Source of the DNA: Rhizobium sp. Q54
GTDB taxonomy: Bacteria; Pseudomonadota; Alphaproteobacteria; SHVZ01
Direction: 5' to 3'
Assembly (NCBI GenBank): GCA_945871425.1
Contig: CAMBVS010000028.1
Coordinates: 1 to 44,883, forward strand
DNA length: 44,883 nucleotides
The notes beneath the pieces were generated by a model. The model was not told the origin of the DNA. It did no database searches and worked only from the letters and a program-made list of their open reading frames with translations. A program made the translations under genes and the position numbers. Shown one piece after another: positions 17,975 through 26,667 of the stretch (the first letter of the stretch is position 1; every line of letters starts with the position of its first letter).

Positions 17975-18574
17975 ATGAAGACCTCGACCTCATCCGGCCC
18001 CCCCATGCGCCGTAATCGTCTCCCTGCCGTCACCGCCCTCGCCATGCTCGGCGGTCTCGCGGGCTGCGCCGACATGGTTCGCACGGTGACTTACGAGTAT
18101 CCGCAATCGACCGACGTCGCTCGCGGCACGCTCATGGATGCGGCGGCAGCCGGTCCCGTGCTGCTGGAGGTGCGGGACAACCCGTTCTCCGGCGACGTGG
18201 CCCGTTCCTTCGCCGCCGCCGCCAGCGAGACCAGCGTCGGCTTCACGGCGAGCTTCACCACCGACCAGGCCCGGGCGGCCCGGCCCGACTTCCGTCTCGT
18301 CGTGCAGTTCTTTCCAGCCCCCGGGGTCGGCTCGGCCGAGGTTTGCGATTCCTCCCGACCGGTCGCCAGGACCGCGCCCGGAGACAACCTTGCCGTGCTC
18401 ATCGCGTTCTGCAACCGCAGCCAGCCGATCCTCTCGGTCTCCGCGCATGCAGGCAAAGTCGATAGCCCGGACTCCCCGGTGATCAAGCGGGTGGCCGAGC
18501 AGGCGATGATGCGCATGTTCATTCCGTCCGGCCATAGCCGGGACAACCCGGGCGATCTCTGGCCGGATTTCTGA
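17975..18574 (+). CDS. Predicted lipoprotein (copy 2 of a tandem pair)
   Basis: A paralogue of the preceding gene sharing GPVLLEVRDNPF.GDVA, the SVGF segment, LVVQF, both cysteines and AEQAM.RMFI near the C terminus. The lipobox is GLAGC. The first ATG (17975) gives 199 aa with a long pre-signal region; the ATG at 18005 (MRRNRLPAVTALAML) gives a more usual lipoprotein signal peptide and may be the true start. Neither has a good Shine-Dalgarno sequence, so translation may be coupled to copy 1. Function is unknown; an envelope role is inferred from the signal only. Confidence 0.78.
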   Translation: MKTSTSSGPPMRRNRLPAVTALAMLGGLAGCADMVRTVTYEYPQSTDVARGTLMDAAAAGPVLLEVRDNPFSGDVARSFAAAASETSVGFTASFTTDQARAARPDFRLVVQFFPAPGVGSAEVCDSSRPVARTAPGDNLAVLIAFCNRSQPILSVSAHAGKVDSPDSPVIKRVAEQAMMRMFIPSGHSRDNPGDLWPDF

Positions 18575-18683
18575 TACCGACGGTCCCGGGCGCGGCGGGT
18601 CGGCGCTTTGCCCTGGACCCTTGGAGAACCCGCGCCCACAATTCAACGTATCGACTTACCGTATTGCCGGAGCGTCCCAGCCG

Positions 18684-19472
18684 ATGGACCAGCAGATCGC
18701 CACGCTCAACAAGTGGGTCGACATCGCGACCGCCTTCCTCGTCACCTACAGCTTCCAGATCCTCGGCGCCGTCATCTTCTTCTTCATCGGCTTCAAGGTC
18801 GCCAGCTGGGTCGCCGGCCTCGTGGTGCGTCTCGGGCAGCGCAACAACCTGGATGCCACGATCAGCGGCTTCGCCGGCAATGTCGTCCGCATCCTCATCC
18901 TGGCGCTGGTGATCATCGCCACCCTCGGCAACTTCGGCATCTCCATCGCGCCCCTGATCGCGCTGCTCGGCGCCGGCGCCTTCGGCGCGACGATGGCGAT
19001 CCAGGGGCCGCTTTCCAACTACGGCGCCGGCCTGACCCTGATCCTGACCCGGCCCTTCGCCATCGGCGATACGGTCACGGTCAGGGGCGTTTCCGGCGTG
19101 GTCGACGACATCACGCTGGCCTCGACCTTCCTCACCAGCGTCGCCGGCGAACGGATCATGGTGCCGAACCGGCAGATCGTCGGCGAGATCCTGGTCAACT
19201 CGCGGGGCAACCGCGTCGTCGAGTCGACGCTCAAGATCGCGCCGGACCAGGACGTGGCGGGGGCGATCCGCATAGTGAAGGAGGCGCTGACGCGGGTGCC
19301 GCAGGTGGTGAAGGAGCCGGCGCCGGAGGTGGGCGTGCAGACCTTCTCCGCCATCGACGTCACCATCGGGCTCCGCTACTGGGCGCCGGCCCGCGCCTTC
19401 TTCCCGACCCAATTCGCCGTCAACCTGGAGGCCCGCGCGGCGCTCGCCGCCGCCGGCCTCAAATTCGCTTGA
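18684..19472 (+). CDS. Small-conductance mechanosensitive channel (MscS family)
   Basis: This 262-aa inner-membrane channel opens on membrane tension to release solutes during osmotic downshock. It has three TM segments: about 25-50 (AVIFFFIGFKVASWVAGLVV), 70-90 (NVVRILILALVIIATLG) and the pore helix TM3 (APLIALLGAGAFGATMAIQGPLSN, glycine/alanine-rich). The beta domain follows, with RPFAIGDTVTV and ERIMVPNRQIVGEILVN. The length is that of the minimal MscS type. The ATG at 18684 is preferred; the frame is open to 18621, which adds residues unlike the family. It is 13 nt before the AsmA gene, so the two are probably in one transcript. Confidence 0.92.
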   Translation: MDQQIATLNKWVDIATAFLVTYSFQILGAVIFFFIGFKVASWVAGLVVRLGQRNNLDATISGFAGNVVRILILALVIIATLGNFGISIAPLIALLGAGAFGATMAIQGPLSNYGAGLTLILTRPFAIGDTVTVRGVSGVVDDITLASTFLTSVAGERIMVPNRQIVGEILVNSRGNRVVESTLKIAPDQDVAGAIRIVKEALTRVPQVVKEPAPEVGVQTFSAIDVTIGLRYWAPARAFFPTQFAVNLEARAALAAAGLKFA

Positions 19473-19485
19473 GAGGAGAGGCTCT

Positions 19486-21483
19486 ATGAAGAAGCTCCTG
19501 ATCGCCGTCGCGGCCCTGGTCGTCGTCCTCGTCGCGGGCGTGGTCGCTCTCCCCTTCTTCGTCCCGGTCTCGGTCTACAAGAACCAGATCGAGGCCCAGG
19601 CCAAGGCCGCCACCGGGCGCGACCTCGCGATCAAGGGCGACATGAAGCTGTCGCTGTTCCCGGCGGTGGCGATCGAAGCCAAGGACGTCAGCTTCGCCAA
19701 CGCCGCCGGCGCCTCGACGCCGGAGATGGCGCGGCTGAAGAGCCTGAAGGTCGCGGTCAAGCTGATGCCGCTGCTGAAGGGCGCGCTCGAGATCGACAGC
19801 TTCGTCCTCGAAGAGCCGGTGATCGTGCTCGAGATCGACAAGCAGGGACGCGCCAACTGGGTGTTCGACACGCGACCTGCCACCCCGGGCGCGGCACCGC
19901 AGGCCACCGCCGCCGCCGACGGCAGCGTCGTCGGCGACATCCGCCTCGGCGAAGTGAAGCTGAAGGACGGCCGCCTCACCTACATCGATGCGCGCACCGG
20001 CCAGAAGGAGGAGCTGACGGCGATCAACGCCACCGTCGAGCTGCCGGACCTCGACCGCCCGATGAAGTTCGACGGCGGCGCCACCTGGCACGGCAAGCCG
20101 CTGACGGTGAAGCTCGACGTCGACAAGCCGCGCGCCCTCGTGGCGGGACAGCCGGCCGGCATCTCGCTGCTGCTCGGCGGCGATCCGGTGAAGATCGGAT
20201 TCAAGGGCCAGGTGACGACCGCCGGCGCCGGCCGCGCCCAGGGCGACGTCGACCTGGCGATCCCCTCGGTCAAGGACCTCGCCGCCTGGGTCGGCAAGCC
20301 CATCGACGCACGCCCGAACACGATGGGAGCGCTCGCCATCTCCGGCAAGCTCGACCGCCAGGGGGCGAAGACCTCGTTCACCGGCGCCAAGGTCTCGCTC
20401 GACCAGATCAAGGGCACCGGCGACGTCGCTATCGACACCTCCGGCGCCAAGCCGCATCTGCAGGCGAAGCTCGCCCTCGAGAAGCTCGATGTGAATCCCT
20501 ACCTGCCGCCGGAAGCGCCGGCCGCGAAGGGCGGCGGCGCGCCGGCTGGCCAGAGCGCACAGCAGGGCTGGAGCGAGGAGCCGATCGACCTCACCGGACT
20601 CCGCGCCGCCAATGCCGACCTCGACCTGACCGTCGGCGGCCTCGTCATCCGCAAGATCGAGATCGGCAAGGGCGTCATCAAGGCCCAGCTCAAGGACGGC
20701 AAGCTCGCCCTCGACCTTTCCGAGCTCGCGCTCTACCAGGGCTCGGGCCAGGCCAAGGTCATGCTCGACGGCTCCGGCCCGATGCCGGCCGTCGACGCGA
20801 GGGTGGCACTGGCGGGCGTGCAGGCCGAGCCGCTGCTCAAGGTGGCGGCCGACTTCGAGCGGCTGTCCGGCACCTTCGCGACCGAGGCCCAGGTGACGAC
20901 GCGGGGACGCTCGCAGAAGGAGATGGTCTCGGCCCTCGGCGGGCAGGGCAAGGTCGCCTTCACCGACGGCGCCATCAAGGGAATCAATCTGGGCGCCATG
21001 GTGCGGAACGTCACCACCGCCTTCACCGACCCCAAGGCCAAGGAGACGCAGAAGACCGACTTCTCCGAGCTCGGCGGCACCTACACCATCGCCCAGGGCA
21101 TCCTCCGCAACAACGACCTCTCGATGAAGTCGCCGTTGCTCAGGGTCGAGGGCAAAGGGACGGTCGACCTGCCGAAGAAGACGGTCGACTATCGGGTCGA
21201 GCCCAAGGTGGCGATGACCACCGAAGGCCAGGGCGGCCAGATGCAGGCGGCCGGCCTCATGGTGCCGGTGAACGTCAAGGGCCCGTGGGACGATCTCAGC
21301 TACCAGCCCGACCTGGCCGCCCTGATCAAGATCGATCCGTCGAAGGCGATCGACGCTCTCAAGGGCGGGATCCCGGCGATCCCCGGCATTCCGCTGCCTG
21401 GGGCCGCCTCGCAGCCTTCGCCGGGCGCGCCGGCGGGGCAGCAGAATCCGCTGGGTGGCCTTCGGAATCTGCTGACCCGCTGA
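19486..21483 (+). CDS. AsmA-family envelope protein
   Basis: This 665-aa protein has an N-terminal membrane anchor (KKLLIAVAALVVVLVAGVVA) and a large periplasmic region of the AsmA type. The N-terminal AsmA signature is visible (GRDLAIKGDMKLSLFPAVAI, then LPLLKG-like LMPLLKGALEIDSFVLEEP), and the C-terminal AsmA_2 part includes GQGKVAFTDGAIKGINL and TVDYRVEPKV. AsmA-like proteins are linked to outer-membrane biogenesis and, in larger members, to phospholipid transport. A strong GAGAGGAGAGG precedes the ATG. The last 40 residues are proline/glycine-rich (GIPAIPGIPLPGAASQPSPG) and probably flexible. The gene is complete. Confidence 0.92.
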   Translation: MKKLLIAVAALVVVLVAGVVALPFFVPVSVYKNQIEAQAKAATGRDLAIKGDMKLSLFPAVAIEAKDVSFANAAGASTPEMARLKSLKVAVKLMPLLKGALEIDSFVLEEPVIVLEIDKQGRANWVFDTRPATPGAAPQATAAADGSVVGDIRLGEVKLKDGRLTYIDARTGQKEELTAINATVELPDLDRPMKFDGGATWHGKPLTVKLDVDKPRALVAGQPAGISLLLGGDPVKIGFKGQVTTAGAGRAQGDVDLAIPSVKDLAAWVGKPIDARPNTMGALAISGKLDRQGAKTSFTGAKVSLDQIKGTGDVAIDTSGAKPHLQAKLALEKLDVNPYLPPEAPAAKGGGAPAGQSAQQGWSEEPIDLTGLRAANADLDLTVGGLVIRKIEIGKGVIKAQLKDGKLALDLSELALYQGSGQAKVMLDGSGPMPAVDARVALAGVQAEPLLKVAADFERLSGTFATEAQVTTRGRSQKEMVSALGGQGKVAFTDGAIKGINLGAMVRNVTTAFTDPKAKETQKTDFSELGGTYTIAQGILRNNDLSMKSPLLRVEGKGTVDLPKKTVDYRVEPKVAMTTEGQGGQMQAAGLMVPVNVKGPWDDLSYQPDLAALIKIDPSKAIDALKGGIPAIPGIPLPGAASQPSPGAPAGQQNPLGGLRNLLTR

Positions 21484-21523
21484 CCGCGGTGAAGTTTCGC
21501 TCTCACCCGGGCAAGCCGAGCGA

Positions 21524-21530
21524 CTAGTCT
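21524..21530 (+). promoter_or_regulatory. Candidate -10 element (CTAGTCT)
   Basis: CTAGTCT includes the -10-like hexamer TAGTCT, 25 nt upstream of the EamA-family gene start and just after the AsmA gene. It belongs to the CTAGNNT set. No clear -35 box is seen. Confidence 0.25.
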
Positions 21531-21554
21531 GCAGCCCCTCCCCAGGAGCGGCTG

Positions 21555-22457
21555 ATGGCGGATCTCTGGATACCGGTGACGATCGCGGCGGCGTTCATCC
21601 AATGCCTGAGAACGGCATTGCAGAAACGCCTGACCAAGTCGCTCTCCGCCGAAGGCGCCAACTTCATCCGCTATGTCTACGGCGCGCCGGTCGCGCTGCT
21701 GCTGGTGCTCATCCTCGCCAAGGGCCATGGGCATGACCTGCCGATCCCGAACGCAGCGTCGCTGGTCTACGGCGCAATCGGCGGCCTGACGCAGATCGCC
21801 GCGACCTCGCTGCTGATCCGCGCCTTCACCTATCGCAGCTTCGTCGTCGGCACGACCTACTCCAAGACCGAGACCGTGCAGGCCGCCTTGCTCGCCGCCC
21901 TGATCCTTGGCGAGCACCTGGATTTCTGGGGCTGGGGCGCGATCGTGCTGGGCTTCGCCGGCATCGTCGTCATGTCGCGGGCGGCGGCGGCCGGTGCCGG
22001 CTCCTGGCAGGATGCAGGCACCCGCAAGGCGGCGCTGGTCGGGCTCGGCTCCGGCACGCTGTTCGGCATCTGCGCCGTCGCCATCCGCGCCTCGTCGCTG
22101 GCGCTGCCGGGAGGCGACGAGATGGAACGGGCCGCCGTCACGCTGGCCTCCATCACCACGATGCAGGCGGCGATGATGGGAACATATCTCGCGATCCGCG
22201 ACCGGAGACAGATCGTCGAGGTCCTACGCCTCTGGCCGCAGACCATGCCGGTCGGGCTCATGTCGGTGCTTGGCTCGGCCGGCTGGTTCTTCGGCATGAC
22301 GCTGGAGAACGCGGCCTTGGTGCGCGCGCTGGGGCAGGTCGAGCTCGTGTTCACCTACGCGGCCTCGCACCTGCTGTTTCGCGAGCGCGCGACGGCAGGC
22401 GAGACCGCCGGCATCCTGCTGGTCGCCGGCAGCGTGATCCTGCTGATCTTGCGCTGA
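21555..22457 (+). CDS. EamA/DMT-superfamily transporter
   Basis: This 300-aa protein is almost entirely hydrophobic, with about ten predicted TM helices arranged as two five-helix halves, the usual drug/metabolite transporter layout. Recognisable helices include VYGAIGGLTQIAATSLLIRAF, shortened from its full run, the EH motif in ALILGEHLDFWGW and the last helix AGILLVAGSVILLILR. The direction and substrate cannot be told from the sequence; family members often export amino acids or metabolites. AGGAG lies 6 nt before the ATG. It is preceded by a CTAGTCT element and followed by marR, which has its own likely promoter. Confidence 0.88.
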   Translation: MADLWIPVTIAAAFIQCLRTALQKRLTKSLSAEGANFIRYVYGAPVALLLVLILAKGHGHDLPIPNAASLVYGAIGGLTQIAATSLLIRAFTYRSFVVGTTYSKTETVQAALLAALILGEHLDFWGWGAIVLGFAGIVVMSRAAAAGAGSWQDAGTRKAALVGLGSGTLFGICAVAIRASSLALPGGDEMERAAVTLASITTMQAAMMGTYLAIRDRRQIVEVLRLWPQTMPVGLMSVLGSAGWFFGMTLENAALVRALGQVELVFTYAASHLLFRERATAGETAGILLVAGSVILLILR

Positions 22458-22501
22458 ATTCGCCGGATCACGGCGGGGGATGCAAGCCGCCGAAAGCTCG
22501 G

Positions 22502-22508
22502 CTAGGTT
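22502..22508 (+). promoter_or_regulatory. Candidate -10 element of a leaderless promoter (CTAGGTT)
   Basis: The hexamer TAGGTT ends 7 nt before the A of the marR ATG (22515), so a transcript starting at normal spacing would begin at the start codon. No Shine-Dalgarno sequence precedes marR. Sequence and spacing mirror the element at 4702-4708. Confidence 0.4.
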
Positions 22509-22514
22509 CCGGCC

Positions 22515-23039
22515 ATGGCGACGACCGACCTCGACGAGAACCCGCTGACCACCGCGCATGAGCGGCTGGCCGACCTCTACGGCCGGCCGGGCTTCATGAT
22601 CCGCCGTGCGCACCAGATCACCATCTCGGTATTCCAGGCCCATGCGGGCGAGCTCGGCCTCACCAATACGCAGTTCGGCGTCCTCTACATCCTCAAGCGC
22701 TATCCGAGCATCGACCAGGTGACGCTGGCGAAGCTGCTGCGCCTCGACCGATCGACCACCGGCACCGTGGTCGCCACGCTGGAGAGCCGGGGCCTGGTCG
22801 CCCGCGACGTCGGCGAGTCGGACCGGCGCCGGCGCGTGCTGGCGCTCACGCGCGAGGGCGAGACCATGCTGCTGCAGGTGCAGCAGAAATCCGCCGGCAC
22901 CTCGCGCACGCTTCTGGCCGCGTTCACGGTGGAGGAGCGGGCCACGTTCCTCGATCTCCTGGCTCGCCTCGTCGGCCATTTCGAAAGCGGCGAAGGCGCC
23001 GCCGAGATCAATCCAACGTCCGACGATAGCGCAAAATAG
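22515..23039 (+). CDS. MarR-family transcriptional regulator
   Basis: This 174-aa winged-helix regulator has the MarR layout: an N-terminal dimerisation helix, the helix-turn-helix (IDQVTLAKLLRLDRSTTGTVVATLE) written here in two parts, IDQVTLAKLLRLDRS then TTGTVVATLESRGLV, and the wing DVGESDRRRRVLALTREGE with the conserved DxRxR. Such proteins usually repress efflux or aromatic-degradation genes and respond to small phenolic ligands. Its candidate targets are itself and the EamA transporter just upstream. Its 3' end overlaps the convergent ABC permease gene by 32 bp. The likely promoter is leaderless (22502-22508). Confidence 0.92.
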   Translation: MATTDLDENPLTTAHERLADLYGRPGFMIRRAHQITISVFQAHAGELGLTNTQFGVLYILKRYPSIDQVTLAKLLRLDRSTTGTVVATLESRGLVARDVGESDRRRRVLALTREGETMLLQVQQKSAGTSRTLLAAFTVEERATFLDLLARLVGHFESGEGAAEINPTSDDSAK

Positions 23040-24123
23040 CGATCGTCCAGGCGACGCCCGCGAAAGCCAGCAGCGGCCAGACTTCCGGCCAGATCTCGAG
23101 CCAGCCGTTCCCCTTGAGAAGAATGCCGCGGACGATGCGGAGGAAATGCGTCAACGGCAGAACCTCGCCGATCGCCTGCGCCCATCCTGGCATGCCGCGG
23201 AACGGGAACATGAAGCCCGAGAGCAGCATCGACGGCAGGAAGAAGAAGAAGGTCATCTGCATCGCCTGCAGCTGATTCCTCGCCACCGCCGAGAAAGTCA
23301 GGCCGACCGCGAGATTGGCGCCGAGGAAGGCCAGCAGCGCCAGCGTGAGCAGGCCGAGCGATCCTAGCATCGGCACCTGGAACAGGAAGCGCGCGGCGAC
23401 CAGCACCACCGCCACCTGGACGTAGCCGATGGCGATGTAGGGCAGCACCTTGCCGAGCATGACCTCGGCCGGCCTCACCGGCATCGCCAGCAGGTTCTCC
23501 ATGGTGCCGCGCTCGGTCTCGCGGGTGACCGCGAGCGAGGTCATCAGGATCATGGTCATGGTCAGGATGACGCCGAGGAGCCCGGGCACGATGTTGTAGG
23601 CGGTCAGGCCCTCCGGGTTGTAGCGGCGATGGACCAGCACATCGAACGGCGGCGGCGAGACCAGGCCCGGCAGATCGTGAAGCAATGCCGAGCGCGGCAG
23701 CTGCGAGAGCGCGGCGACCGCGTTCGAGGTCGCCGCCGGGTCGGTCGCGTCGGCCTCGACCAGGAGCTGCGGGCGGTCACCCTTCAGGAGGTCGCGCGCG
23801 AAGCCGTCGGGAATGGTGACGATGAAGGCGACCTCGCCCTCGGCGACCAGCCGCTCGGCCTCGCGCTCGCTCGCGATGCGGGCGACGATATGAAAATAGC
23901 CGGAACGCTCGAGCGCGCCGGCGATGCTGCGTTCTATCTGGCCCGGATCGCGCGAGATGAGCGCCGTCGGCAGCCGCTTCGGATCGGCGTTGATCGCATA
24001 GCCGAAGAGCATCAGCTGCATCACCGGAATGCCGAGGATCATGCCGAAGGTCAACCGGTCGCGGCGGAGCTGGATCAGCTCCTTCAGCGTGACGGCGACG
24101 ACGCGGGCGAGCGCCGCAAGCAT
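23008..24123 (-). CDS. ABC-2-type transporter permease
   Basis: This 371-aa inner-membrane permease has the ABC-2 layout: one TM helix near residues 25-45 (FGMILGIPVMQLMLFGYAIN), a large periplasmic loop (about 50-175), then five TM helices from about residue 180. The sequence RETERGTMENLLAMPVRPAEVMLGKVLPY is the conserved cytoplasmic elbow of this family (seen here as RGTMENLLAMPVRP). It resembles the YhhJ/YbhS group of exporters. It is the last gene of the TetR-HlyD-ATPase-permease operon, starting on the last base of the ATPase stop. Only one permease is present, so it probably works as a homodimer. Confidence 0.92.
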   Translation of the reverse strand: MLAALARVVAVTLKELIQLRRDRLTFGMILGIPVMQLMLFGYAINADPKRLPTALISRDPGQIERSIAGALERSGYFHIVARIASEREAERLVAEGEVAFIVTIPDGFARDLLKGDRPQLLVEADATDPAATSNAVAALSQLPRSALLHDLPGLVSPPPFDVLVHRRYNPEGLTAYNIVPGLLGVILTMTMILMTSLAVTRETERGTMENLLAMPVRPAEVMLGKVLPYIAIGYVQVAVVLVAARFLFQVPMLGSLGLLTLALLAFLGANLAVGLTFSAVARNQLQAMQMTFFFFLPSMLLSGFMFPFRGMPGWAQAIGEVLPLTHFLRIVRGILLKGNGWLEIWPEVWPLLAFAGVAWTIAILRYRRTLD

Positions 24124-25040
24124 CAGGGCCTCGGGGCGTCGGAGATCAGGTGGATGAACACGTCTTCAAGGCTCGGCGTCGACTCGCGCCAGGTGAGCCT
24201 CGGATCGTCCAGGAACGGCTTGATCGCTCGACGCAACGCCTCGCCATCGGCGGCGCTCACATGCAGCGACGGACCGAAGACGGCGGTGCCGATGCCGGCA
24301 GTGCCGGCGAGCTCTCGCGCGACATCGTCGCGGCCCGGTCCGGTCGCGACCCAGGTCGATAGCTTCGCTCCGGCCACCACCTCGGCGACTGTACCCACCG
24401 CCAGCAGCTTGCCATAGGCGATGTAGGCGATGCGGTCGCAGCGCTCGGCTTCGTCCATGTAATGGGTGGAGACCAGCACGGTGACGCCGTTGCGGGCGAG
24501 CGCGTGGATCTGTTCCCAGAACTCGCGGCGGGCCTGGGGATCGACGCCGGCGGTCGGCTCGTCCAACAGCAGCAGCTTCGGCGTGTGCATCATGCAGGCG
24601 GCGAGTGCCAGCCGCTGCTTCCAGCCGCCGGAGAGCGATCCTGCCAGCTGGTTGCGGCGGCCGGCGAGTCCCACCGTCGCCAGCGTGTCGTCGACCCGGC
24701 GACGACGACCTGGAAGTGCGTACAGGCGAGCGACGAAGTCGAGATTCTCCGAGACCGTCAGGTCCTCGTAGAAGCTGAAGCGCTGGGTCATGTAGCCGAC
24801 CTGCAGCTTGATCGCCTCAGCCTCGGCCAGGATGTCGAGACCGAGGCAGGTGCCGCGCCCGCCATCGGGCTTGAGCAGGCCGCAGAGCATGCGGATGGTC
24901 GTGGTCTTGCCGCTGCCGTTGGGGCCGAGGAAGCCCCAGACCTCGCCCGCCGGCACCTTCAAAGCGATGTTGTCGACGACCGTGCGGCCGCCGAAACGCT
25001 TGGTCAGTCCCTCGACGTCGATGGCGAGGGCCCCGCTCAC
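24123..25040 (-). CDS. ABC transporter ATP-binding protein
   Basis: This 305-aa ATPase energises the adjacent ABC-2 permease. It has Walker A (GFLGPNGSGKTTTIRML), Q-loop (GYMTQRFSFYEDLTV), signature LSGGWKQRLALA, Walker B with catalytic Glu (LLLLDEPTAGVD) and the switch histidine (VLVSTHYMDEAERCDRI). It has one nucleotide-binding domain, unlike E. coli YbhF (two), although gene order matches cecR-ybhGFSR. The start overlaps the HlyD stop by 4 nt. The C-terminal 70 residues after the NBD follow the DrrA-like pattern of drug exporters. Confidence 0.94.
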   Translation of the reverse strand: MSGALAIDVEGLTKRFGGRTVVDNIALKVPAGEVWGFLGPNGSGKTTTIRMLCGLLKPDGGRGTCLGLDILAEAEAIKLQVGYMTQRFSFYEDLTVSENLDFVARLYALPGRRRRVDDTLATVGLAGRRNQLAGSLSGGWKQRLALAACMMHTPKLLLLDEPTAGVDPQARREFWEQIHALARNGVTVLVSTHYMDEAERCDRIAYIAYGKLLAVGTVAEVVAGAKLSTWVATGPGRDDVARELAGTAGIGTAVFGPSLHVSAADGEALRRAIKPFLDDPRLTWRESTPSLEDVFIHLISDAPRP

Positions 25041-25978
25041 GGCATGAGCCTGGCTTCGACCGGCTGGCCGGGCTTCAGGCCGGCGGCGGACGGCCGCGCC
25101 TTCACCATGTAGACCAGCTTCCGCCGGCTCTCGACGGCGTAGATCACCGGCGGGGTGAATTCGGCCTCGCCGGCGACGAAGGTGACCTCGGCGGTCAGCG
25201 CGCGGGCACAGCCGTCGCAGGTAACCGCCAGCTTGGTCCCGATCCGAAGCCCGGCGAGATCCGCCTCCGGCGCGTAGATCCGCACATGGATGCCTTCCGG
25301 CGGCAGCAGCGTCACGACGGCGCCCCCGGCCGGCGCAAGATCGCCGGCGCGGCGCACCAGCCGCTCCGCCCGTCCGCCGACGCGGGCTGCGACACTACGG
25401 TCGCCGAGCCGGATCTCCGCCTCGGCCAATGCCGCGGCGGCGGCCTCCATCTGCGCGCGGGCGGAGGCGATCTGATCCTCGCGGGCAGGCAGGCGCGCGA
25501 CCCGCAATTGCGCCTGGAGCTCGGCCAAGCGGGCGCGATCGGCCTCGAAGTTGGCGCGCGCCTGGTCGAGCCGCTGCGGGTTCGCGGCCGGCGAGCCGGA
25601 CAGCTCCTGCTGGCGGACACGCTCGCGCTGGGCGAGGCCGAGATTGGCTTCGGCTTGGGCGATCTGCGCCTCGACTGCCTTGACCTCGTCGGCGCGCTTG
25701 CCGGTCAGCAGATCGGCGAGCCCGGCCGCGGCCTGGTCGAGCTTCGCCTTGGCGGCGTCGCGCTGGGCGGACTCCTTTCGCGATTCCAGACGGAACAGCT
25801 TCTGTCCGGCGACGACGGCATCGCCTTCGCCGACGAAGACCTCCTCGATCCAACCGCCTTCAGGCGCGGCGATGGTGACGCGCTCGCCTTCGACATAGCC
25901 CAGATAGACGCGCTCCTTCGGCGCCTCGTCGCAGGCGGCGAGCGCGAGCGCGAGCAGGGCGCAAGACAGGCGTTTCAT
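25037..25978 (-). CDS. HlyD-family periplasmic adaptor, lipoprotein
   Basis: This 313-aa membrane fusion protein links the inner-membrane ABC exporter to the outer membrane. The signal peptide ends in a lipobox (ALALAAC, C16), so it is a lipid-anchored adaptor. It has a split biotinyl-lipoyl domain (VTIAAPEGGWIEEVFVGEGD, and the later RAGDLAPAGGAVVTL), a long alpha-helical hairpin (about 70-190, coiled-coil rich in A, E, Q and R) and a C-terminal beta-barrel. The ATG at 25978 overlaps the tetR stop (ATGA), which justifies it over the in-frame ATG at 26071. YbhG of E. coli is the closest layout. Confidence 0.92.
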   Translation of the reverse strand: MKRLSCALLALALAACDEAPKERVYLGYVEGERVTIAAPEGGWIEEVFVGEGDAVVAGQKLFRLESRKESAQRDAAKAKLDQAAAGLADLLTGKRADEVKAVEAQIAQAEANLGLAQRERVRQQELSGSPAANPQRLDQARANFEADRARLAELQAQLRVARLPAREDQIASARAQMEAAAAALAEAEIRLGDRSVAARVGGRAERLVRRAGDLAPAGGAVVTLLPPEGIHVRIYAPEADLAGLRIGTKLAVTCDGCARALTAEVTFVAGEAEFTPPVIYAVESRRKLVYMVKARPSAAGLKPGQPVEARLMP

Positions 25979-26607
25979 GCGAGCCCCCGGATCAGAGTCT
26001 CGACGTGGAGCGAAAGCAGCGGCGCCGGGTCGAAGCGCGGCTCGTCGTCCCGGACGAAGCAGGTCTTCCACAGCGTCGAGAACAGGAGGGGCGCGATCAC
26101 CAGCCGCGCCGAGAGCGCGGGATCGGCCGGCCGGAACTCGCCGGAGGCGACGCCGCGTGACACGATCGAGGCCAGCACGCCGAGCACCCGCTCGATCACC
26201 TGGGTCCGGTAGAACTGCGCGAGGTCCGGAAAATTCGCAGCCTCGGCGACGATGAGCTTTGGAAACGCCGAGAGCTCGCTTTCGATCACCAGGCGGCCGA
26301 TCGCCTGGATGAGGTTGCGCAGCAGGTCGGCCGAGTTGCCTTGCCAGCCGGCGACCAGCGCCTCTAGCCGCTCGACATTGGGGACGACCGCCGAGCGCAC
26401 CAGCGCTTCGAAGATCGCCTGCTTGCCGTCGAAGTAGAGATAGAGCGCGGCCTTCGAGATGCCGGCTTCGCGCGCGACATCCTCGAGCCTGGCCCGCGAG
26501 TAACCCGTCGCGGCGAAGACCCTGAGCGCTGCGGCCAGGATGTCGTCGGGGCCGGCGATTTTCCGAGGCCGGCCGCGCCGGCGGGTGGAAGATGTTGTAG
26601 CGCGCAT
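25975..26607 (-). CDS. TetR-family repressor of the adjacent ABC exporter
   Basis: This 210-aa regulator has an N-terminal helix-turn-helix (ILAAALRVFAATGYSRARLE, then VAREAGISKAALYLYFDGK) and an all-helical ligand-binding domain. It opens the operon tetR-hlyD-ATPase-permease. A near-perfect palindrome (26607-26634) overlaps its start codon, so it almost certainly represses its own operon and is released by an unknown ligand, probably a substrate of the exporter. Gene order equals that of CecR (YbiH) and ybhGFSR in E. coli. The basic N-terminal RRRGRPRK probably contacts the minor groove. Confidence 0.94.
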   Translation of the reverse strand: MRATTSSTRRRGRPRKIAGPDDILAAALRVFAATGYSRARLEDVAREAGISKAALYLYFDGKQAIFEALVRSAVVPNVERLEALVAGWQGNSADLLRNLIQAIGRLVIESELSAFPKLIVAEAANFPDLAQFYRTQVIERVLGVLASIVSRGVASGEFRPADPALSARLVIAPLLFSTLWKTCFVRDDEPRFDPAPLLSLHVETLIRGLA

Positions 26608-26634
26608 TTTATAACTGACCAGTCAGTTATAAAA
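26607..26634. promoter_or_regulatory. TetR operator palindrome overlapping the tetR start
   Basis: Two 13-bp arms, TTTTATAACTGAC (26607-26619) and GTCAGTTATAAAA (26622-26634), flank a 2-nt centre (CA). The arms are perfectly complementary. The core ACTGACCAGTCAGT is typical of TetR-family operators. The left arm touches the tetR ATG at 26607, so bound repressor would block transcription right at the start codon and the operon mRNA is probably leaderless or nearly so. Confidence 0.85.
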
Positions 26635-26667
26635 TAAAGCGTATCCGGATACCCGTCAAGCCGGCCG

